Positions 56,901-64,000 of a stretch of 64,000 nucleotides of DNA are shown here, in pieces. Below the pieces are notes generated by a model. That model did no database searches, was not told the origin of the DNA, and was given only the letters and a program-made list of their open reading frames with translations. Origin of the DNA: Saccharina japonica (Eukaryota; Sar; Phaeophyceae; Laminariales; Laminariaceae). Location: the NCBI GenBank assembly GCA_008828725.1, contig MEHQ01001178.1, positions 689,158 through 753,157 of the forward strand. The letters are read 5' to 3'. Position 1 is the first letter of the stretch. Every line of letters begins with the position of its first letter. Made by a program: the position numbers and the translations under genes.

Positions 56901-59135
56901 TGTCAACTGCGGTCATAGCCCATAGGCCACCACACGTCACAGGTGCGGCGGCGGGGAGCGAGTCGCCCGTTAACAAAGGCCGCGTGCGCGCTAAGGACGC
57001 CTCTCAGACTCGGTGCATTGTCGATGCAGGAAGGGGTACTCTCTGCTTAGCGCAGCTCCGGCCCGCGGCCCGCCGAAAAAAAGCCCTCGTGCGCGCGCTT
57101 AGGATACCTCTCGGCTCCATGAATGATCGATACAGGCATATACTCTGCTTACTACTCAAGACATGAGGGAGTGTACAGCGTATTTGAACCACTGGTAATC
57201 ATTATCGATAAGAGTACGCATCCTGTGCACACTAATCCATGCAAACTCCAAGAAAGTGTGTGTGTTCTTCCCGTTATGGCTGGACCCACGTGTAGGGTAG
57301 CCCCTCTGAACGCTGCGGTATGATATGCTTAAACCTCTGAAGAACTGGTCCCATGTATTTGGGGACAAACTACTTGGAATTAGTGCGGGATTCTTTTTTC
57401 CAGTTCTGAATGGGTTAAATGCTTGTCGTGAGAGGTGCGTGCTTCATTACGTATGAAACAAGGTGTTTCTTCATGAAACCCTTCTTACTTCGTCGGCAAC
57501 CAGATACAGCAGTACCAGGTACGTCGAAGTATTCCACGCAGCTTGCACAGCTGAGTTTCGACGAAATCATCGATCTCACAGCTGTCGTTTTAATTTTTTC
57601 TTTACGTACAATATTAACACTATTCATAGGTACCGTAAATAACGCCTACCAGGTATATAATACGTGCATACCAGCACGACGTACGACTGCGTACTATAAG
57701 GGCCCGTATTAACGAGTATGAAATAAATTCAATTTGGAAAAAATAAAATTCAAATACGCTTTTCATTGGTCAACACACGCACCAGCATCAAAGATTAGGA
57801 TCTTGGGGTCTAATCAATTTGAATTGGACGAAAAAACCAAGAAGGTCCCAGGACCTTCTTTTCCAAAGAATTCAAATCAAATTGAGGAGTTGGCCCGACA
57901 TGGACCGGCATGTCCACGGTGGGCAAACGCCCCCGGTACAATCTCGTCATTTCTTGGTGGCATCGATGACCACGACCGAGGCGACAACACGTGAACCACA
58001 ACCCGAGGCCACCGGGACAACAGCCGCGCCCACGCCTATAGACCATAGCACAGCGTACCCCGGCGGTGGCGCCTCAAAACCAATCATGGCGGTCGCAATC
58101 CCAACTTTTCAACCAGCTCGATGCTCCAACCCGATAAAAAACCGAGCGATCGACCCAAAAACAGCATAATACGCTCAAGACTTCGATAACACCATCGCCG
58201 CCCCTGTCTTGCCCGTGGCGTTCCAGGGATCCCTACGCCCACCCAGGAGACCCTGAGAGCGATAGCTTCCTAGCCTGGGCGGTCAAAAGCAAAAGTATGC
58301 TGGCGGCGGCGCGCACGCGTCGACGCATGCTTTCCCTCTCGTCTCCTCTCGTCGATTTTTTTCACCTGGGCGCTGTGACGCATGCTGCGTTTTTTCGATT
58401 TCATAAACATTTGAACGAGCAATTCACTATTCCCCATAGGACGCAAACCAATTTTTTTTTGCGAAATCACATTCAAATAGGATTTTATTTTCCAAATTGA
58501 ATTTTTGCTGTCTTCGTTAAGATGGGCCTTAACTGTACGTGTACTCGTGTACTCGGGCGTACAAAATTCACTCGTGCATTCGTCTATAAACTGCTCTTGT
58601 CTGCTGGTGTGGGAAAGCACACGTGAGCTCAACGCTCAACTGCTGCAGGGCAAAGTAAGCAGCACACGTAAACACTGCCCAAACCCCATTAGGAAGACAT
58701 TTCGCACCTGTTCCAGCACATTCGAACATGCTCCAGGAAAGTCCCGGAGAAGGCACAGGACCTCCGTCCCGGTCTCTTTCATGGACACGATGCTGTCCGC
58801 AGACTCGATCAGCTCGTGATAGCGCGAGCCCACCATCAGCTGGGCGAACAGGTGGGGTCATCAGGAGCGCTATTAGCGCACACATGAGCAGCGATTACAA
58901 GAGATAAAACAACGAATAGGTGACCTAACTCGAGGCAACCTTAACCTTGACAAGACTAGGTTGCGATCCTGCGCTCACTCCATCACACATGACGTACCTG
59001 AAGCTCTGCCTGCTTCCCTGACACCTGCGACGACAAGGTGTCGAGTAGATTCCATGCTTTATCCACAGACAAATGCTCTAAAGCGCGCTCAGGGGGAACC
59101 ATATCAATATCTCCTCCACCGGAATTTTCACGCAT
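50999..59135 (-). CDS. COG1: Conserved oligomeric Golgi complex subunit 1 (COG1) with EF-hand, 4 exons
   Basis: Subunit of the COG vesicle-tethering complex for intra-Golgi retrograde traffic. Exons in reading order: 59135-58998, 58839-58708, 53969-53659, 53531-50999 (3114 nt, 1037 aa; human COG1 is about 980). Exon 2 has the family signature MVGSRYHELIESADSI; exon 3 has VQLLLHAPAAMWAALD, matching the QLLLRSPEAIW region of COG1. The 2.5-kb last exon is alpha-helical and weakly conserved, as usual for this subunit. Residues 596-607 (near 52327-52292) form a canonical EF-hand loop, DTNGDGVVDTEE, with all calcium ligands; I know of no EF-hand in COG1 of model organisms. Intron 2 (4.7 kb) contains an inverted-repeat element and a (TGC)7 run. 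The start codon is chosen because ATG, donor and phase fit. Confidence 0.85.
53970..58707. other. COG1 intron 2 (4.7 kb)
   Basis: Non-coding. Contains TACC(A/T)GGTA motifs at 54865, 56294, 57513 and 57647, a (TGC)7 microsatellite near 56492-56513, and copy G of the TA-target element at 57699-58530. No additional gene recognised. Confidence 0.55.
57699..58530 (-). mobile_element. TA-target inverted-repeat element, copy G (inverted)
   Basis: 832 bp, opposite orientation to copies A-E: starts AGGGCCCGTATTAACGAGTA and ends TGCTGTCTTCGTTAAGATGG then GCCT. Flanked by TA on both sides (CTATA before, TAACT after). The core is nearly identical to copies B, D and E. It is the cleanest solitary copy and so defines the element's full length and ends. 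Confidence 0.88.
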
Positions 59136-59428
59136 CTTTCACCCCTCTGTCTTTGGCCGAGGTGTAGACTCTGTGTTCTGTCTAATGACGTTGACGGAGA
59201 GATACAACTATCTCGTCTGCTGTGGCTTTGTTCTTAACGGGGTTTCCATTTAGAACTGAAGCGTTATAGTTCGGGCGTCGGGGAGCGTAAGAAACGACAG
59301 CGAAACCGTTTCTTGGTTCACATTCACACTTCTCGTGTCTCGCGTCAACCTTCAACCTTAGCTGCTACTCCAACAGCCAGTTTACCCTGCGTCCAGTACA
59401 TTCGATAGCCCTGCAGCAAGTTTTAAAC
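59136..59428. promoter_or_regulatory. Divergent promoter region between COG1 and CFAP57
   Basis: 293 bp separate the two oppositely directed start codons, leaving little room for separate promoters. No TATA box is evident. Confidence 0.55.
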
Positions 59429-62400
59429 ATGGCATCTTGCCTCTCCCACAGATTTATCTTCGGGGTGCAGGGCAGCCGTGCAAACGCTATTGCATTTTCC
59501 GATCAAAGTACGATCGTCTACGTAGCAGGACACAACATCGTTATCTACAGCATACTTGACGGGAAACAGCGCTTCATCCATGGCGCAGAGTCATCAGAGT
59601 CCATCACGGCCATGACACTTTGCCCTTCGGCACGCTTCGTCGCGCTTGCTGAGAATGGCGACAAACCCACGGTGAGAGACGAGAGCAGCTCATATGCCGT
59701 CCTTTTGTGTTTGTGCTGCTGTACTGTACCAGGTACCAGGTATGACGTACAACAGAAGGTATTGAAGTATGATGCCTGGTCGCTGGTCGCAGTATGTTCA
59801 GTGTATGGCAGGCTTACGTAGTTTACTCTCGCCCCTACGTATGGTCTATGCCCTTGCTGCACAGGTCTCTGTGTATGACCTTCGGACGCTTCGAATACGG
59901 AAGACACTGCAAGCCGACGGAGACAAAAGCCAATGTGTAAGCATGGCTTTTAGTCATGACAGTAATCTACTACTTACACAGGGTGGGGCACCGGAGTGGA
60001 CCCTCGTGTTGTGGAACTGGGCGAAGGCTCGCCAACTTGCGAAGATTCGAACATCTGAGACTCTCCCTGTCTACCAGGTATGCAAAACACATGGTGCGTG
60101 ATTCCCTACTTTCCGTGTCAAGCGTGCAAGGTCTCGTAGAGCCAGAGCAACGGCATAGCGTTCTTGCAACACACCTGGTACTACTACTGTGTCGTATCTT
60201 CGTTTAATTTGGACACCGCTTCTCTATTGATCCACACCCCGAGCAGGTCAGCTTCAGCCCTGTGGATACCTCACTGGCTTGTGTTTCTGGAAACTCAACT
60301 TTTCACTTTTATCGCGTGGCCGAAGGGGACTTACGACCGATGACAGCTCCACGAGTCAAGGAGCACAATTTTCTGTCCCATTCTTGGCTAAAGCAGCCTG
60401 AAGATCACCTTATTCTGGGCACAGAAACCGGTCAGCTCGTTCTGTTCAGATCGGGGGACTTCGTGTGCTACCTGGTCTGTGCGCCTGGTGGCAACACCAA
60501 GGTCACAGCGCTGCTTTCGTTTTCACAGGTGCGATTCAGCGGCCAACTTCAGAGTTCAGCGTACGACTTGTGGAGTCCTTACGTTCGAGTATTTCAGCAG
60601 TAATGGTAGCTGCGTTGCGGGTATGGAAGTCCCCGTGGAGACCGTCGTCTCTAATGGCGTAGTCTTCAAGGTTTTTCCCGTGCCCTTTTTATATGCCCTC
60701 ATCGCGGTGGACACAACACGCCGTTATTCGTCTGCCTCGTTGTCGATTATTGTCGTTTTGAAGGGTTTCATCGCGGGATGTTCCGACGGGGGGCTGCGTT
60801 TGTACATGATGGACCCCGCGGAGATATCAAATCCCTCTAAAATGTTCGAGTGCAAGCAAACATGGCGCGTGGACACCACGGCTGATGTGGTAAGTACTTG
60901 TTCATTATCTAGCATACTCCATGTAGCGTCTTCTCGTGCCAGGTGAGAGCAATGCAAAAACACCGGTCGCCCCGGTGGTGGAGAGGGTAACCGCGAGACT
61001 CTGCACGATGGTTCCTCTGTTGGTTCGAACCCCGCTATTGTCGCTTTTCCCCCCGGAGATACGACGCCCGTCTGTAGAAGCCGCGGACCTCGTCAAGGTA
61101 CCACGGGTAACATGCTATGCTCGAGTAAGCACCATTCGACGCAAGTTGAGCAGCATTCGAAGTACTGGGCTCAACCCGCGATAAGAACACGCGCGGCAGG
61201 GACCGACAAGGTTGGAGGGGAAAGGAGGAAGCTGTGTGAGCTCAGGTCAGCCATCTTCAGCGCTAGACTACGAGAGATGTGAGGTCGATCTGTTGTACAA
61301 CGGTATGGCGCATACGATCTTAAAGTCCTTTCGTGTATATATTACAGCATACTTGTTCCCTGGTGTTGTCTAGCATCAAAAACGCCGAAAACATTTCCCT
61401 CTCACGGTGTCATCTATTGCAGGTGAGCCTCGCCTTGTGCCCGAGTGAAGACAGACTGTGTGCGGTGACATCTGACAACCAGCTGTATGAGGTGAAGATT
61501 AACAGCCAGCACAAAGATAATGGTATGAATCCGGTCATATCGATGTTTCACGGGCCGGGCCTGAACTCCGGAGGCATCACGGGTATGGACACGTGTGTTC
61601 GCAAGCCACTCGTGGCAACCTGTGGGATGGATCGCACAGTCCGAGTATGGAACATCGTTGAGCAGCGACTGGACCTGTGGAAGGCTTTTCAGGAAGAGCC
61701 GTTTAGCCTTGCGATGCACCCGTCAGGGTTGCATCTAGTGGTGGGCTTCGCCGACAAGCTTCGGTTGATGAACCTCCTGATGGATGACGTCAGGACTTGC
61801 CATGAAATTGCCATCAAGCAGTGCCGAGAAGTCAAGTTCAGCAATGGAGGAAACCTGTTCGCAGCAGTGAACGGAAATGTCATAACAATTTTTGACTTCA
61901 ACACTTACAACAAGATTGCGGATCTTCGTGGCCACAACAGCAAGGTGACGGTCATATTGATTTGTAGGAAGCGTTTTTGATTCAAAGATCTCTGCGGCGA
62001 ACGCATCATGTCGTCTTCCCAAAGAAGCACGGTCCATTTGGTTGTGCTCACGATATTTCATTGTCGATATTGCGTGTTGACTTTGCAATCGTCTTGACGT
62101 TCCTGCAGGTTCGACACCTACACTGGGGGGGTCAAGACCAGACCTTAGTGAGTTGTGGTCAAGATGGAGCGGTCTACCAGTGGGATGTCGATGAAGCCAA
62201 ACGGCTGGGCGAGTTCGTTCAGAAAGGAACAGCTTACAGCTGTGCTCTCAGGTAGGTACGGCGAGTGTAGAGTGTCGCTCCCGCGGTACATGTTTGACCT
62301 TTCGTTAGGGATCAGAGCAACCTACCGTTTGGAAAACTTGGTACCGTGCGGTGTTTTGAGACGCCATGCTTAGTTATATTGAACGCTGGTCGCAGTTAAT

Positions 62401-64000
62401 GTGACTTTCATGTTGTGCACAATCGTGTGCCGAAGTATCGCCCCGCACCCTTGTCTGTGCACGAAAAATCGCAAACAAAGCAGAGGTATATGGCAAGTAT
62501 TACCTTGCATTACCTGATATCATCTACTTTGTAGAAGTGGTGGGACGGACTGGTTCCGATATTGTCCTTGTTGCGGTAGTATAGTGTAGGTATTTCTACA
62601 TGGAATGATACTCTCCGTCACGTTAGACGGCCAAAATACACGAACAGTGACCTGCATACCACATATTATCGCCACACAAGCGTCTACATCTGTGGGGCCA
62701 TGTAGCGATGTACCAGGTATGCCATACCAGGTACCCCGTTATATCACCCCATTCATGGCGCAGCATGTTGTTCGCCTGTGCCCACGATGCGAAGTACGTA
62801 GCAGTACCACTCAGCCGTATTATCAAAATCGCACCGGGAATGATATCCCGGCAGAGCGCGTACGCTCTGGCCATTGCGCGCGCCGTACTGACCTTTGAGG
62901 CTCCACTGGCTCATACCCCGCATCCATGCGCAGTACGAAAGACTCGGTGTTTACGGTGGGCAACGACCGCATGCTAAAAGAGCTGGAGATACCTGATTTC
63001 CAAGTGATCAAGGAGCTCAATGCTGGAGCTACGCTCGGGCAGATAACACTATCGAACTCTGAGCATATGATGTTCGCCGGCACTTCTGAGAGCGGCAAGC
63101 CGGGTTGCGTGCGAGCCTACAACTTTCCGCTCACTGGAGACTACCTTGAGGTATATACGCCGGAGTTTTGGTCGTCTTCAGCGCACCCGGGTGGGATAAA
63201 CACGATACCTATCACTGCCCATTGGTAGCTACCGTAGCTGAGGTTGGTACAGCTTCATGGCATGCCTCTACGAAATTTGTACGATACGAGTCGCTCTTTT
63301 GCTTCATCGAAAACATGTGCGTTATCCAATACTCGCATTCGCGTCCATTTGCCTTTCTTGCAAACGCTTTCGCCGTGCTGCTCTTGCTGTTGCTAGTACG
63401 CCTGTGTCGGCACGCCTATTACGCGCATGTGCATGACGCATGACGACCATTTTTTGTTGGCGGCGGATGAGGAGAGCTGCCTGTTTGTGTTTGACGTGCG
63501 AGACCGGCAAGATCGAGGGCAACCAGGCTCAAAACTGGGAGTTGGCGAGCTACAATCCCTTGCGGCGTCAGAGGTGATGCCTCAACGTGTGTGCTTACGG
63601 TTTTAACATGCTGTAGTATTGAGGGTCTCTCGGTGCGTGGGCCACTGTTTGTTGTTCTTTTATTTCATAAACTGCAGCCTATAATAGCGAAGATAATCAG
63701 CGCAGTGGCAATTCGTGCTTTGAAGCCATCATGTATCAGGGTGAGTGTAGCAGAAGATTATTCAATCTAAAAGTTGTTAATCTCTTGACCCTAGAGTCAG
63801 CTAAGACTTGAGGCTTCCATGGTTTTAAACTGGTGCAGTATAGGGTAGTCGATTGGCAAGCCATTGCCTGACTTCGCCATTTTTCCAGCTGAACTCCAAT
63901 TCACTGATGAGCTTACGTGCTCTACGTGGTGTCAATCGACCAGGAGATTCTCGTGACAAGAAGCAACCTCGAGGACAAAAACACCCTCATGATAGAGCTC
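59429..64000 (+). CDS. CFAP57: Cilia- and flagella-associated protein 57 (WD-repeat), 3'-partial
   Basis: Axonemal WD-repeat protein (WDR65/CFAP57) linked to inner dynein arm assembly and regulation. Exons: 59429-59671, 59865-60077, 60247 to about 60464-60528, about 60529-60670, 60764-60889, 61423-61944, 62109-62251, 62934-63150, 63397-63573, and 63944 to beyond 64000. Phases agree except at the third/fourth exon border, where the donor is uncertain (60464 fits best). Family landmarks: SMAFSHDSNLLLTQ, LVLWNWAKARQ, GTETGQLVLFRSGD, MDTCVRKPLVATCGMDRTVRVWN, MHPSGLHLVVGFADKLRLMNLL, SNGGNLFAAVNGNVI, GNDRMLKELE and PITRMCMTHDDHFLL, followed by the start of the coiled-coil part (EILVTRSNLEDKN). The long C-terminal coiled coil lies outside the window. 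Its presence implies a flagellated life stage. Confidence 0.93.
60976..61048 (+). other. tRNA-derived Pol III-like unit (A box, B box, T run)
   Basis: In CFAP57 intron 5. TGGTGGAGAGGG (60976-60987) fits the A-box consensus, GGTTCGAACCC (61022-61032) fits the B box, and TTTT follows at 61045-61048. Spacing resembles a tRNA gene, and the T arm forms four of five pairs, but the acceptor stem does not pair. Best read as a tRNA pseudogene or the head of a SINE. Confidence 0.35.

Overview
The window is nuclear DNA from an intron-rich eukaryote. Seven host or mobile protein genes can be read with confidence, nearly all split by GT-AG introns of about 90 bp to 9.7 kb. The gene set (fungal-type elongation factor EF-3, the ciliary protein CFAP57, COG1, DPH1, SNRNP27, a BUB1-type kinase), long introns, and neighbouring host genes that mostly alternate strand point to a flagellated stramenopile alga. 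A brown alga of the Ectocarpus type is my best guess. That is inference; no sequence search was possible.

Layout: 163-2682 (+) is a BUB1-type kinase gene, perhaps continuing upstream. 2683-4790 is non-coding with C-tract repeats. About 4795-9630 (-) is a non-LTR retrotransposon of RTE type with an intact 1228-aa endonuclease/reverse transcriptase. 11891-24308 (+) is SNRNP27 (7 exons, 241 aa); its 9.66-kb fifth intron holds an intact-looking DDE transposase gene and a cluster of TA-target inverted-repeat elements. 24345-35213 (-) is DPH1 (7 exons, 383 aa), whose stop codon lies 36 bp from that of SNRNP27; its fifth intron holds a second cluster of the same elements. 35901-42446 (+) is EF-3 (6 exons, 1041 aa), head to head with DPH1. 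43567-44833 and 45006-48052 are two hAT-type elements with recognisable terminal repeats and 8-bp target duplications. 50999-59135 (-) is COG1 (4 exons, 1037 aa, with an embedded EF-hand), whose second intron holds another copy of the TA-target element. 59429 to the window end (+) is CFAP57, head to head with COG1 and cut by the window edge.

Functional links: DPH1 starts diphthamide synthesis on elongation factor 2, and EF-3 acts in the same elongation cycle; the two share a 687-bp divergent promoter region. COG1 (Golgi tethering) and CFAP57 (axoneme) share a 293-bp one. The others are unrelated housekeeping genes of splicing and mitosis. Exon phases were followed by hand; the SNRNP27, DPH1, EF-3 and COG1 models close in frame from ATG to stop and give lengths close to the known families or, for SNRNP27, somewhat longer.

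The most unusual signal not tied to any gene is a 9-bp odd palindrome, TACC(A/T)GGTA, found at least 23 times outside coding exons where about 0.5 would be expected by chance. The mobile-element content (a cryptic DDE transposase, composite inverted-repeat elements, a nested element with telomere-like repeats, and a hAT with subterminal TTCCCGAC arrays) is the other area likely to contain undescribed families.
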